NCBI GenBank assembly: GCA_025924515.1
Contig: JAICIE010000002.1
Span: 1-64,000, forward strand
Direction of reading: 5' to 3'
DNA: 64,000 bases
Origin: Jatrophihabitans sp.
GTDB taxonomy: Bacteria; Actinomycetota; Actinomycetes; Mycobacteriales; Jatrophihabitantaceae
The notes beneath the pieces are model-generated. The model did not search any database. It saw nothing but the letters and a program-made list of their open reading frames with translations, and was not told where the DNA came from. Shown here piece by piece: positions 9,780-20,142 of this stretch. Each line of letters opens with the position of its first letter. Positions within the stretch are counted from its first letter, which is position 1. The position numbers were made by a program, and so were the translations under genes.

Positions 9780-11056
9780 GCGTCAACCTGGAAGCCAGAG
9801 GAACAGGCGTCGCGCTGACGCCGCTGCTGCACGACGCCGCGGTCGACTGGCCCGTCCTGCGCCAGCACTACGGACCGCTGCTCGAGCTGGTCGACACGGT
9901 GCTCGGCGTCGTCCCGAACTGCGACCGGTACCTAGAGATCTGGCCTCCCGGCTTCCGGACCTACAACGTACTGGTGCCGAACCTGCTCAACCTGCCGGTT
10001 CCGGTGCTCGGCGTCGGCGGTCCGCCGCCATCGGCCGTCGGCCTCGCCATGTACGTCGCCAGCCGCACCGCCGGGTGCTCGTACTGCTCGGCGCACAGCT
10101 GCTCGTTCGCGCTGCGTCGCGGCGCCACCCTGGACACGGTCGCGGCGGCGGTGCTGGCCAGCCACCCGTCGCTGCCGCGAGGAGAGGCCGCGACAGTCGC
10201 GGTGGCGCACGGGCTCGCCTCGTCGCCCAGTTCGATGACGTCGGGCCAACGGCAGGAGCTGGAGGACGTCTACGGGCACAAGCAGGCAGAGTGGGTCGCC
10301 GCGGGCGCCGTCCTGATGGGCTTTCTGAACACCTTCATGGACGTCGTCGGCGTCGAGCTCGAGCAGGACGTCCTCGACGAGATCGCGCCCACGCTCGGAA
10401 CCGGGTGGTCGGCCGGCAAGACCGGCGCCCTTCTTGACCCGTCCGCGCCGGCGCGACCGACGCCGGCTGCCGACGGGCTGCGCACAAAGCTGCGGCTGCT
10501 GCCGCTCATGCCGGCGGCCATCCGCTACGACAGGCGCTGGCAGCGCGGAACGCCGAGCTCGGCATCCGCCGTCGCGGACGTCCTGCGTCGCGAAACCGGC
10601 CACGACTTTCCCGTGCTCGCCTCGTTGCGCTCGGGTCGGATCCGGCGCTGCATCGCCACCGTGCTGCTCGACAACCTCGACCCGCGCTCGTCCGAGGTCG
10701 GCATCGTGACCAAGCTGCTCGCCGGCACCGTGTTCGCGGCCGTGGTGCAGGACGAGCGCCTCGCAGGCGACGTCGCGGCCCTCGCTGACGCCGCGGACGT
10801 GCCGGCGCGACGCCTCGCCGACGCGACGGCGTTCGCAGCCGACAACGACCGCATCCCGGCCGACGACGCGCAGCAGGCGGCGCTGCTGGCGCTCGCACGC
10901 GCAGGCTCGTATAGCCCCGCGCGGGTCACCGAAGACGTCGCGACAGCGTGCCGAGACAGTGGCCTCTCTCCCGCCTCGATCGTCGAGCTGGTGACGTGGC
11001 TGTCCGTCCTGCAGCTGCTGCGCCGCCTCACGGCCTGGGCGCGCCCGGTCGCCTGA
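9776..11056 (+). CDS. AhpD/carboxymuconolactone decarboxylase-like protein, long form
   Basis: SRTAGCSYCSAHSCSFALRRG (CxxC...H) in the first half; AhpD-like helical second half; GTG start overlaps the tetR stop. Confidence 0.75.
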   Translation: MSVNLEARGTGVALTPLLHDAAVDWPVLRQHYGPLLELVDTVLGVVPNCDRYLEIWPPGFRTYNVLVPNLLNLPVPVLGVGGPPPSAVGLAMYVASRTAGCSYCSAHSCSFALRRGATLDTVAAAVLASHPSLPRGEAATVAVAHGLASSPSSMTSGQRQELEDVYGHKQAEWVAAGAVLMGFLNTFMDVVGVELEQDVLDEIAPTLGTGWSAGKTGALLDPSAPARPTPAADGLRTKLRLLPLMPAAIRYDRRWQRGTPSSASAVADVLRRETGHDFPVLASLRSGRIRRCIATVLLDNLDPRSSEVGIVTKLLAGTVFAAVVQDERLAGDVAALADAADVPARRLADATAFAADNDRIPADDAQQAALLALARAGSYSPARVTEDVATACRDSGLSPASIVELVTWLSVLQLLRRLTAWARPVA

Positions 11057-11304
11057 GCACCGCCTGCCACCTCGGCCAAGCAAGCGTGGGAGATCAAAGA
11101 CCGCAACAAAAACCGGTGTCCTCGTGAACATGCGCGATCAGTTCGGCGATCATCCAATCCGGCCGGGAGGTCTGTGCCGCGGCAAATATCGCGCGGGGCG
11201 TTCGGTTAGACGGTGCCCGCGAGGCCTTGGTGGTGGCTGCCCCGGTCGCCCTCGTCGCTCGTGAGGCCGGGCAGAGAGGCGAGCGACCGCGAGCGCAAAT
11301 TGAA

Positions 11305-11346
11305 ACAACGGACGGGACCTCTCCATGGAGAGGTCCCGTCCGTTGT
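11305..11346. terminator. 42-nt perfect palindrome, likely bidirectional terminator or cruciform element
   Basis: ACAACGGACGGGACCTCTCCATGGAGAGGTCCCGTCCGTTGT is its own reverse complement. Confidence 0.65.
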
Positions 11347-11421
11347 GCTGTTCGGCGCCCAGCCGGTACGGGTGGGTGTGACGCGTGCGCCCGAGCAGCG
11401 CGCGCGAGACCCCACCGGGAG

Positions 11422-11628
11422 TTAGAAGCCGGGCGGCGGGAAACCGCAGACGCGCTCGTACGCCGCGACCTTATTGGCTAGGGCCTGAGCGGTTCCGGTG
11501 TTTGACGCCGGAACCGTGGGGATGACCTGACACGCCAGCGGCGGTTCCGGCGGCGCTGCCTGAGCCGCGGGGACGAGCCCGATCCCAACCACTGCGCCAG
11601 CAGCCACCACGATCGCGAGTCGTTTCAC
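11422..11628 (-). CDS. Small secreted protein
   Basis: MKRLAIVVAAGAVVGIGLVPAAQAAPPEPPLACQVIPTVPAS...; clear signal peptide, two Cys in the mature part. Confidence 0.65.
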   Translation of the reverse strand: MKRLAIVVAAGAVVGIGLVPAAQAAPPEPPLACQVIPTVPASNTGTAQALANKVAAYERVCGFPPPGF

Positions 11629-11694
11629 ATCTCCGCCTTCCGTCGCTCCCCGCTATTGTTACGCATTCAAACGACAGGTTGGAGTCTTGTCAAC

Positions 11695-12318
11695 ATGCAC
11701 GCTAAGCCGCGGCGCCTGGACCCAGAGGCCCGTCGCCGCCAGATCATCCAGATCGCGCGCCAGTTGTTCGCCGAGCGTGGCCGCGACGTCTCCACCGCCG
11801 ACGTCGCGGCCGCCGCCCAGATCACCCGAGCTCTGGTGCACCACTACTTCCCTGGCATCGACGCGCTGCGTGACGCAGTCGCGATGGAGATAGCCGAGAG
11901 CGCCGCCACTATGTTGGCCCGCGCACCCGACCGGGCAATCGAGCAACGCGTACGACACAACGTGAATGCATTCCTCGACGCCGTGGAGGCGAATCGATAT
12001 GCCTGGCTGACGACCGTCGGCGCGGACGGCGGATCACAGACGCCCGCCGGGCGCACCCTTCGAAAGGCAATCCTCGAACGCATGCTCGCCAACAACGCCG
12101 ACACCATCGAGGACACCCCATGGGCACGGTTGTGCCTGACCGGATACATGGGCTTCACCGACGCGGTCCTCCGCCACTGGATCCTCGAGCATGGCTCGCG
12201 CGCCGAAGCGCAGGAAGCTCTCACCGAAACGCTGCTGCACCTGCTCACCCACACCATCCCGACCGGCGGACACACAGCACGACCTTCGCCCCGATCGCCC
12301 CACCCAGGCGCCCACTAG
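11695..12318 (+). CDS. TetR/AcrR family regulator
   Basis: RRRQIIQIARQLFAERGRDVSTADVAAAAQITRALVHHYFPGIDALRDAVAME. Confidence 0.9.
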   Translation: MHAKPRRLDPEARRRQIIQIARQLFAERGRDVSTADVAAAAQITRALVHHYFPGIDALRDAVAMEIAESAATMLARAPDRAIEQRVRHNVNAFLDAVEANRYAWLTTVGADGGSQTPAGRTLRKAILERMLANNADTIEDTPWARLCLTGYMGFTDAVLRHWILEHGSRAEAQEALTETLLHLLTHTIPTGGHTARPSPRSPHPGAH

Positions 12319-12913
12319 GAGCCTGGGTCGCGTACGGCTGATCACGTTCGTGGGCACGCGGCGCTCAATCCGACCAGCGCCCACGAAGCTCGTTCGCAAG
12401 TTGGCAGCTGAGGATTTCGGCCAGCAGCGTGCCCGCCAGCCGCGCACTCGGCAAGAACGCTGATCGAGACGGCTGCGGAAACGCCAGTCACCGCAGATAG
12501 GCGATGCGCCACCGCCCTTCACCTCTGCCGTCAGAGACGTCGACGTCTCCCCGGCAAGTTCCCGCCCAACTGAACTGACAGCAAGACGCTGGCCGTTGCC
12601 GCCACCGGCACATCCGCTCAGTAGCCGCCGTCCGAGCGCACTGAGTTGCCGATGTCCCAAGTGGACTACAAGCACCCTCGCTGTGGAAGGTCGGCGTGAC
12701 GGGTCACCTGACTCGCCCGGACGGCGACTTCGATATGTCCGGCGTATGCGCTGATTTCGTACGATCCAGCGGGCAAGATCATGCGGTAGCCGGTTCGGCT
12801 CGGTGAGCGACCGCGCGGATCGAGCCGTCAGCGCGTCGCGGCCGGCTCGAACGGGCCGACCGAGGCTGCGAGGACGCAGGCTCAGCACACTCGCGCAGGT
12901 TCGGGGTGACCGG

Positions 12914-13315
12914 ATGTCAGACTTCCGCTCTAACCTGGGTGCTATGGACTGGAAGATCGAACTTATCTTCGTCCCGGTGGCCGACGTCGACCGCGCGAAG
13001 GGATTCTACGTCGACCAGCTCGGCTTCTCCGCCGATCACGATCAGCAAGTCGAAGGGCAGCTCCGTTTCGTGCAGTGCACGCCGCCCGGCTCGGCCTGCT
13101 CGATCGCGTTCGGTACCGGCATAACCCAGATGCAGCCGGGCACACAGCGCGGCATCCAGGTAGTTGTCGACGATGCCTCGGCAGCACGCCAGCACCTGCT
13201 CGACCACGGTGTTGCCGCGAGCGATGTCGATCCCCAGCCATGGGGAAAGTTCGTCACCTTCGACGACCCGGACGGCAACGGCTGGATCCTGCAGGAGTTG
13301 CCGCCGCGCCCGTGA
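12914..13315 (+). CDS. VOC/glyoxalase family protein
   Basis: IELIFVPVADVDRAKGFYVDQLGFSADHD...GIQVVVDDASAARQHLLDHGV...GKFVTFDDPDGNGWILQE; start 12914 or 12944. Confidence 0.9.
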   Translation: MSDFRSNLGAMDWKIELIFVPVADVDRAKGFYVDQLGFSADHDQQVEGQLRFVQCTPPGSACSIAFGTGITQMQPGTQRGIQVVVDDASAARQHLLDHGVAASDVDPQPWGKFVTFDDPDGNGWILQELPPRP

Positions 13316-13411
13316 CACCGATGCCGAACGCGGCCGGCCTGACCGATCGCGCCTGAGCTGTCGAGAGCCGCAGGCCGCGGGCGACCCGGTCACGAGCAGG
13401 AGGGTGTGAGC

Positions 13412-13771
13412 ATGGCGGTGCTCGAGGACGTTCGTCGACTGGGCGTGGAGCTGGAGCGCTCCTACGAGGTCTACGTCCACGGCCGACTGAAGTTCCGGGT
13501 GAAGCAGATCGTCTACGTGGCATTCTCCCTCGACGAGCAGGCAATGGGCTTCGCGTTCCCGAGCGAGGAGCGCGCGGTGCTCGTCGCGAACGAGCCGCAC
13601 AAGTTCCAGCTGCCGTCGGCGTCGGACGTGCGGTTCAACTGGGTCCACGCCGACCTCGCGGAGCTCGACCCGACAGAAGCCCGCGAGCTCGTCGTCGACG
13701 CCTGGCGAATGGTCGTCCCTCGCAAGGTGTCCCGGGCATACGACCTCGCCCATCCCGATGGCCCGGGCTGA
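13412..13771 (+). CDS. MmcQ/YjbR family protein
   Basis: GRLKFRVKQIVYVAFSLDEQAMGFAFPSEERAVLVANEPHKFQLPSASDVRFNWVHADLAELDPTEARELVVDAWRMVVPRKV. Confidence 0.8.
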   Translation: MAVLEDVRRLGVELERSYEVYVHGRLKFRVKQIVYVAFSLDEQAMGFAFPSEERAVLVANEPHKFQLPSASDVRFNWVHADLAELDPTEARELVVDAWRMVVPRKVSRAYDLAHPDGPG

Positions 13772-14033
13772 CACCGGTACGCCACCCACGCCGATCCAAG
13801 AACGACCATGAGGTAACCGGCACGAGCATCCTCGACCGGCACGCCACCTACATCGCCGGCGCCCAGTAGTCAGCCCGCGCTGGCGTGCGGCGCAGCGCCC
13901 GATACGCACGCTGGATCCGTCGATAGCGACCAGCGTCTAATGCTCAAGTATGTGCGCCGATCGATCGCTATCGCACGGCACGCTTCCCGTCGACGTCCCT
14001 CGACCGGCCATTTGAGCCGGCGGGTCTCGCGTT

Positions 14034-14375
14034 AACGGGCCCGATTGAAGTCGCACTCCCGCCGCCGATCGCCGTTCCGGCTGTTGATCCGCTGGCTACT
14101 GCGCAGTCCGTACTCGGCGCCGCAGATCGCGTCCGCCTCGGCGCCCATCAACGCCTGCACGAACGTGGCAATCAGCTGCCGCAGCTGATCCGGCGACGCC
14201 TGCTGCACCTGCTTGGAAAGCCAACCTGACAGGTCAATAATGGATGGTGCGGTCATCGCGATGCTCCTCGTCTCGAGCTCTCTGGTCGGAACTCGTTGAG
14301 GATCGCGCGGTGGCCGTTTCACATCACCACGACACCTCACCGGCCGTACATCAAACACCACGTCTCTGGACGCAA
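14034..14375 (-). mobile_element. IS256-family transposase N-terminal remnant
   Basis: MTAPSIIDLSGWLSKQVQQASPDQLRQLIATFVQALMGAEADAICGAEYGLRSSQRINSRNGDRRRECDF, then truncated. Confidence 0.8.
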
Positions 14376-14775
14376 CTGACTCCCGAATCCCTAGTTCTAG
14401 GGATGAGCGCTCTGACGCATCGAGCGATGACTGCCTCGATCCGGGCGGTCCGCGACGAGCTCTGGGATCTCGTCGGAGAAGCGTGGCAGGACCCGAGTTC
14501 GGCGAAGCAGTAACCGAGGCCCTTGGTTCGCTCCTGTCCTACGACGGCTGGTGCCCGCTCGGACTCGACCCACGCACCGGGCTTCGCACCTTCCAGTTCG
14601 GACGCGGCGGCACGGAGGGGCCTCGGAGATGGCCGCCAACGAGGCAACAAAATACGCGGACCCGTGATCCGAGATCGCCCGCAGTTGGCCATCCGCAATA
14701 TCAGGACAGTGGCGCCTTGATGACCGTATAAGGCGGTATGCGGGTAGTCCCGAGAAACCGTACAAGCAGCCATTT

Positions 14776-16218
14776 TTGCGCATCGGGAATGGCCCATGGG
14801 TACGGCAGCAGGAAAGAATGACCTCAAGGAAAGTCCTGAAGTCATACGGACGGAGGTTTGCGGACCGGCGGTTCGCAGAGTTAGCTGAAGGAGTGCTGAT
14901 AGGCGGGATCCCGGTGTCACAGCCGGGATGCGGCTCCGGCGTTGCTCGGCCGTTCGGATGGCGCCGCGATGCCGCCGCGACGGTCGAGCAAACTGCACAA
15001 GGCGCGCCCACCGTTGCGAATCTCACCCCTGCGGTTTCGCGATCGTGGGTGCGCCCGACGCTGATAGGTCGCGCCTGGGCACCACGGTCGCGCAGCGTCG
15101 CCGATGCTGCGGCGGCGGCACTGTTGATGGCGCTAGCGATCGCGCAGATCGCGAACGAGCCTGCTGACGTCGACCCGATGGGCTGGGTACTGGGCTGCGT
15201 GGGTGCCTTGGCCATCGTATGGCGGCGCCGCGCGCCCATCCTTGTGCTGGCGGTCAGCGCGGGGAGCTTCTGCCTGTATGAAGCGCTCAACCAGCCTGGA
15301 CGGCCGACGCCCCTGCCTTTCCTGGTCGCTGTCTACACGCTCGCCACCGCCGGGCAGGCGCTGCCGGCTGCAGTTGCGAGCTTTGCAACGATCGCGGGTG
15401 CTGTCGGGGCGGCTTTCATCCGTTACGGCGGGCTGCCGACCGACTTCGACGACGTCTTCTTCTCATATGTCCTCGCCACCGGCTCGGCGTGCGCGCTGGG
15501 CTACGGCGTCCAGGTGAGTCGGACCCGGACGGAGTTGCTCCGCCAACAGGCTGCTCGTCTCGAATCGGCGCACGCGGTTCACGAGCGGCAGGTGGTGAAT
15601 CAAGAGCTCAACCGGATCGCGCGCGACCTGCACGACGTCGTGTCGCATCAGGTCAGCGTGATCACGGCGCTCGCGGCGGGGGCCGTCCGTGTCTTCGACG
15701 TGCAGCCGGATCAAGCCCGGTCGGCCCTGCAGTCCATCGAGCTCTGCGGGCGGGACGCCATCACGGAGATGCGCTTGATGTTGCGAGTGCTCCGGCCGTC
15801 CGCCGAGGACGGGCGCGATCCCCGGCGGCGATTGTTGCAGCTCGACGGCCTCGTGCGGCGCACGGTCGAAGCGGGCGTTCCGGTGGAGCTTAGCGTCACA
15901 GGGCAGCTACGCCCGCTTCCGGCCGGCCTCGAATTCTGCGCCTTCCGCATAGTGCAGGAAGCACTGACCAACGTCCTCAAGCACGCAGGACCATGTCACG
16001 CCTACATTCGCCTCAATTTCGCCGTGTCGGCGCTCGAGGTCGAGGTGCGGGACACTGGCGGGGGCATGCCCTCGCGTCCTGACACCGGACAAGGTTTGAT
16101 CGGCATGCAGGAGCGGGCGGCCCTGGTCGGCGGAAAGCTCACGGTCGCCCCGGCCGGTGACGGTGGTGTTCGGGTCCTCGCCAGTCTCCCGATCACCTGC
16201 GCGGGAGCCGCCGAATGA
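14776..16218 (+). CDS. NarL-family sensor histidine kinase
   Basis: TM-rich N-terminus; ELNRIARDLHDVVSHQVSVITALAAGAVRVF; FRIVQEALTNVLKHAG; DTGGGMPSRPDTGQGLIGMQERAALVGG. True start probably internal. Confidence 0.9.
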   Translation: MRIGNGPWVRQQERMTSRKVLKSYGRRFADRRFAELAEGVLIGGIPVSQPGCGSGVARPFGWRRDAAATVEQTAQGAPTVANLTPAVSRSWVRPTLIGRAWAPRSRSVADAAAAALLMALAIAQIANEPADVDPMGWVLGCVGALAIVWRRRAPILVLAVSAGSFCLYEALNQPGRPTPLPFLVAVYTLATAGQALPAAVASFATIAGAVGAAFIRYGGLPTDFDDVFFSYVLATGSACALGYGVQVSRTRTELLRQQAARLESAHAVHERQVVNQELNRIARDLHDVVSHQVSVITALAAGAVRVFDVQPDQARSALQSIELCGRDAITEMRLMLRVLRPSAEDGRDPRRRLLQLDGLVRRTVEAGVPVELSVTGQLRPLPAGLEFCAFRIVQEALTNVLKHAGPCHAYIRLNFAVSALEVEVRDTGGGMPSRPDTGQGLIGMQERAALVGGKLTVAPAGDGGVRVLASLPITCAGAAE

Positions 16219-16901
16219 CGATTCGGGTCGCCGTGGTCGACGACCAACCCTTGATGCGAATCGCATTAAGGATGTCGCTCGCGGCCGAGAGCGACATCGA
16301 AGTCGTAGCGCAAGGCGCCGACGGCGTCGAGGCCTTGGATCTCATCGAGCGCCTCGAACCCGACGTGGTCGTCATGGACATCCGCATGCCCCGCCTCGAC
16401 GGCATCGCCGCCACTCGCCGGCTCACCGCTTCTGGCCGCGGCCGACCACAGCGGGTGCTGATCATGACGACCTTCGACCTGGACGAGTACGTCGTCGAAG
16501 CGCTGCGGGCCGGCGCGAGCGGATTCATCCTCAAGGACGCGACCTCGGAGGAGCTGGTCCGCGCTGTTCGGGTCGTTGCACGCGGAGAGGCTCTACTGGC
16601 GCCGGCCGTCACCCGGCGCCTGCTCGACCGCTATGCCCGGCGCCTGCCGCCCGCCTCGTCCGCGCCCGCAACCGACCTCAGCCAGCTGACGTCGCGAGAG
16701 CTCGCCGTCCTGCGCCTCGTTGCGCAGGGGATGTCCAACGCCGCGATCGCAGCGTCGATGCATCTCGCGGAGAGCAGCGTCAAGACGCACGTGTCCCATG
16801 TGCTGGCGAAGCTCGACAAACGCGACCGCGTGCAGCTCGTCATCGCCGCCTACGAGGCCGGTCTCGTGCAACCGACCGGCGGGCTCCTGCCGTCCGATTG
16901 A
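16215..16901 (+). CDS. LuxR/NarL-family response regulator
   Basis: MTIRVAVVDDQPLMRIALR...VVMDIRMPRLDG...LTSRELAVLRLVAQGMSNAAIAASMHLAESSVKTHVSHVLAKL; ATGA overlap with the kinase. Confidence 0.93.
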   Translation: MTIRVAVVDDQPLMRIALRMSLAAESDIEVVAQGADGVEALDLIERLEPDVVVMDIRMPRLDGIAATRRLTASGRGRPQRVLIMTTFDLDEYVVEALRAGASGFILKDATSEELVRAVRVVARGEALLAPAVTRRLLDRYARRLPPASSAPATDLSQLTSRELAVLRLVAQGMSNAAIAASMHLAESSVKTHVSHVLAKLDKRDRVQLVIAAYEAGLVQPTGGLLPSD

Positions 16902-17061
16902 CGGCGGCCCGATACCTGAGGAGGAGCAGGACACCGCCTTAAGACGGATGCCTGGGCCATCGGTAGGACGCGCTGACTGGGGCCTTCGGGCCGACGACAA
17001 GGTCCCGTAACAGCGGCGACCCTGTGACTCTGCCCGTCCGCCGTGGGAGTCCGGTGCCAAC

Positions 17062-20000
17062 GTGATCGCTGTCCTGGTGGGTCTCGCCGTCAAGTTCCGA
17101 GCGCTAGTGATAGGACTCAGCGTCGTCGTCCTCGGACTGGGCATGGCGCAATTGCGCTCCGCCGACGTGGACACCTATCCCGATTTCGCGCCTCCACAGG
17201 TGCAGGTGCAGGCCGAGGCGCTCGGGCTGTCCGCCGCGGAGGTCGAACAGCTGATCACGGTGCCACTCGAGCAGGACCTGCTCAATGGGGTGCCATGGCT
17301 GCACGCCATCGACTCGGAGTCCCTGCCCGGCCTGTCCACCATCGACATGAGGTTCGACGCCGGCACGGATCTCCTGCAAGCCCGGCAGATGGTGCAAGAG
17401 CACCTGACCCAGGCGCACGCGCTGCCGCAGGTCGGCACTCCCCCGGTCATGGTCCAACCCACCGCGGCGACCGGCCGGGTGCTGATGGTCGCGCTGGGCG
17501 CCACGGATCTCTCTCTGGTGGATCTCTCGATACTGGCCCGCTGGAAGATCAAGCCCCGGCTGGAGGGACTTCCCGGCGTCGCGAACGTCGCGATCTGGGG
17601 CCAGCGCGACCGGCAGCTGCAGGTCCAGGTCGACCCGGCGAAGCTGCGCCGCTACGGCGTGAGCCTGCAGCAGGTCGTCAGCTCGACCGGCAACGCGTTG
17701 TGGGTCTCGCCGCTGACCTTCGTCGAGGCGTCGACGCCCGGCACCGGCGGGTTCATCGACACAACCAACCAGCGCCTCGGGATCCAACATGTCACGCCGA
17801 TCACCACCGCGAAATCGCTGTCGCAGGTCACCATCGAGGACACCGGCAAGAGCATCGTGCAGCTCCGACAGGTCAGCTCGGTGGTCGAGGGCCACCAGCC
17901 GCTGGTCGGCGACGCGGTGGTCGGCGACCGCGGCGGCCTGATGCTGGTGATCCAGAAGTTCCCGGGCGCCGACACCCGCGAGGTCACAGAGGCGGTCGAA
18001 GACGCCCTCGACGACATGCGTCCCGGCCTGTCCGGCATCACCATCGACACTTCGGTCTACCGGCCCGCCAGCTACATCGACAGCGCGCTGCACAACCTCG
18101 GGGTGCGTGCGCTCGCGGCCCTGCTGCTGCTGGTGGCCGTGCTGCTCGCACTGTTGCTGTCCTGGCGGTTGGCGCTGCTGTGCTTCGTCTCGGTCTCGCT
18201 GTCGGTCGTCGGGTCCGCGTGGGTCCTCTACCTCGTGGGGGCCACCTTCGACGTCATGACGATCGGCGGCATGGTCGCAGCCTCATGCGTCCTGGTCTCC
18301 GAAGCGGTTCGGGGGGCGGAGGTGTTCCGCCGCGGAACCGCTGTGGACACCGAGCAGACCTTGATCGAGCGCACCCGGTCAACCCGGGCGCCGCTGGTCT
18401 ACGCCACGCTGGTGGCGCTGCTGCTCCCCGTTCCCGCACTCGCCCTGGACGGCGTCGCCGGCTCCTTCGCCCGCTCCGCGGTCGCCGCCTACGCACTCTC
18501 CGTCGCCGTCGCGGCGGTGGTCGCCCACCTGACCGCGCCGGCCTTGGGCTCGCTGCTGTGGCGCGGACGGGCGGCCCGACCCGCCCCCGTCCTCGCAAGG
18601 TTGGAACGCGGCTACGACCGGCTCGCGCGGCGCGCGTCGGTTCGCCGGGCCACCGCGATCGCGGTTCTGGCTCTGCTGATCGCCGGCGCCGCGGTCGTGC
18701 CGCAACTCGGCTCGTCCCGCGCTGCCCTGCCGACCGCGCAGGACCGGGCGCTGACCATCACCTGGCAGGCGGCCGCAGGAACCTCGTTGCCGGAGATGTC
18801 CCGGATGACCACTCGCGCGGTCGCGCAGCTGCGGCAGCTTCCCGGCGTGACCCGCGTCGGTGCGCACATCGGACGGGCGCTGATGGCCGATCAGCCGGTC
18901 GACGTCGACTCGGCGCAGATCTGGGCGAACGTCGCCGAGGGCGCCCCCTACGACCGCACAGTGGCCGCGGTGCGCCAGGTCATGGACGGTTACCCGGGGA
19001 TGCGCGCGCGCCTGGCGACCTATCCGGCCGACCGGATCGCGGCGACTCAGCGGCAGGAGGGCGACGCGCCTGTCGTGGTCCGGGTGTACGGCCCCGACCA
19101 GGCGCAGCTGGCCGCCGAGACGGGGACGATCCGCGCGCTGCTGTCCAAGGTGCCGGGGGTCGGAAATGCGCACATCGTCGCGCAACCCATGGAGCCCGAC
19201 ATCACGCTGCAGGTCGACCTGCCCAAGGCACAGCGGTACGGACTCACGCCCGGTGACGTCCGCCGCGCGTCAGCGACCCTGTTCGCCGGCCTGCCCGTCG
19301 GCAGCCTGTACGAGGACCAGAAGATCTTCGACGTCGTCGTCTGGGGCATCCCGAACGCTCGGCGCACACCGGAGGACGTGGCGGACCTACTGCTCGACGT
19401 TCCCGGACACGGTCACGTCCGCCTCGGCGCCGTCGCCAAGGTGCGGATGGTTCCGCAGCCGACCGCCATCAAGCACGACGACATTTCCAAGTACCGCGAC
19501 GTAACCGCATCGGTGTCCGGCCGCGATATCGGCGACGTCATCTCCGACGTTCGCGACCGTCTGGAGCGGTTGCCCATGGCGAATGAGTTCCACGCCGAAG
19601 TACGCAGCGGCGAGCTGACGTACGACAGCGAGCACTGGCGCGTCACGCTGATCGCCCTGGCCGTGCTGGTAGCCATCCTCCTGCTGCTTCAGCTGGTGGC
19701 CGGCAGCTGGCGGACGGCGCTGATGGTCCTGGTGCTCGCGCCGGCCGGCGCGGTTGGGTCCGTCCTCGCCGCGCCGACCGTCGGCGGAATCACGACCGCG
19801 GCGGGGCTGCTGGGCACGCTCGCAGCCGTGGCCGCCGCCTTCTGCATGGCCGTGCCGCTCGTCCGTGCTGTCGGCGACGCGCCGGCCGTGGCCGCCGCCC
19901 GGCGGCAGGTGGTCCCGGTGACACTGACGGCGTTACTCACTGCAGCCGTGCTGCTGCCCTTTGCTCTCGCCGGTGCGGTCGCCGGCACGGAGTTGCTCCA

Positions 20001-20139
20001 GCCGCTCGCGGTGGTGGCTCTGGCCGGATTGGTCACTGCCCTGCTCAGCACCCTGCTCGTCCTGCCCGCAGTCGTGGGGAGGGCGGTCACCGTGCCCCGA
20101 CGAGAGACCCGTCGGCACCCGCATCCTCAGGAGGGCTGA
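17062..20139 (+). CDS. HME-type RND transporter permease, divergent copy
   Basis: VDTYPDFAPPQVQVQAEALGLSAAEVEQLITVPLEQDLLNGV; VANVAIWGQRDRQLQVQVDPAKLRRYGV; typical CusA/CzcA layout but degenerate TM4 and C-terminal TM motifs. Confidence 0.9.
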   Translation: MIAVLVGLAVKFRALVIGLSVVVLGLGMAQLRSADVDTYPDFAPPQVQVQAEALGLSAAEVEQLITVPLEQDLLNGVPWLHAIDSESLPGLSTIDMRFDAGTDLLQARQMVQEHLTQAHALPQVGTPPVMVQPTAATGRVLMVALGATDLSLVDLSILARWKIKPRLEGLPGVANVAIWGQRDRQLQVQVDPAKLRRYGVSLQQVVSSTGNALWVSPLTFVEASTPGTGGFIDTTNQRLGIQHVTPITTAKSLSQVTIEDTGKSIVQLRQVSSVVEGHQPLVGDAVVGDRGGLMLVIQKFPGADTREVTEAVEDALDDMRPGLSGITIDTSVYRPASYIDSALHNLGVRALAALLLLVAVLLALLLSWRLALLCFVSVSLSVVGSAWVLYLVGATFDVMTIGGMVAASCVLVSEAVRGAEVFRRGTAVDTEQTLIERTRSTRAPLVYATLVALLLPVPALALDGVAGSFARSAVAAYALSVAVAAVVAHLTAPALGSLLWRGRAARPAPVLARLERGYDRLARRASVRRATAIAVLALLIAGAAVVPQLGSSRAALPTAQDRALTITWQAAAGTSLPEMSRMTTRAVAQLRQLPGVTRVGAHIGRALMADQPVDVDSAQIWANVAEGAPYDRTVAAVRQVMDGYPGMRARLATYPADRIAATQRQEGDAPVVVRVYGPDQAQLAAETGTIRALLSKVPGVGNAHIVAQPMEPDITLQVDLPKAQRYGLTPGDVRRASATLFAGLPVGSLYEDQKIFDVVVWGIPNARRTPEDVADLLLDVPGHGHVRLGAVAKVRMVPQPTAIKHDDISKYRDVTASVSGRDIGDVISDVRDRLERLPMANEFHAEVRSGELTYDSEHWRVTLIALAVLVAILLLLQLVAGSWRTALMVLVLAPAGAVGSVLAAPTVGGITTAAGLLGTLAAVAAAFCMAVPLVRAVGDAPAVAAARRQVVPVTLTALLTAAVLLPFALAGAVAGTELLQPLAVVALAGLVTALLSTLLVLPAVVGRAVTVPRRETRRHPHPQEG

Positions 20140-20142
20140 CAG

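Noticed and set aside
17043-19256. 737-aa + strand ORF overlapping the first RND permease
   Set aside because: Arg/Pro/Gly-rich off-frame translation typical of high-GC DNA; the overlapping RND frame has strong family motifs
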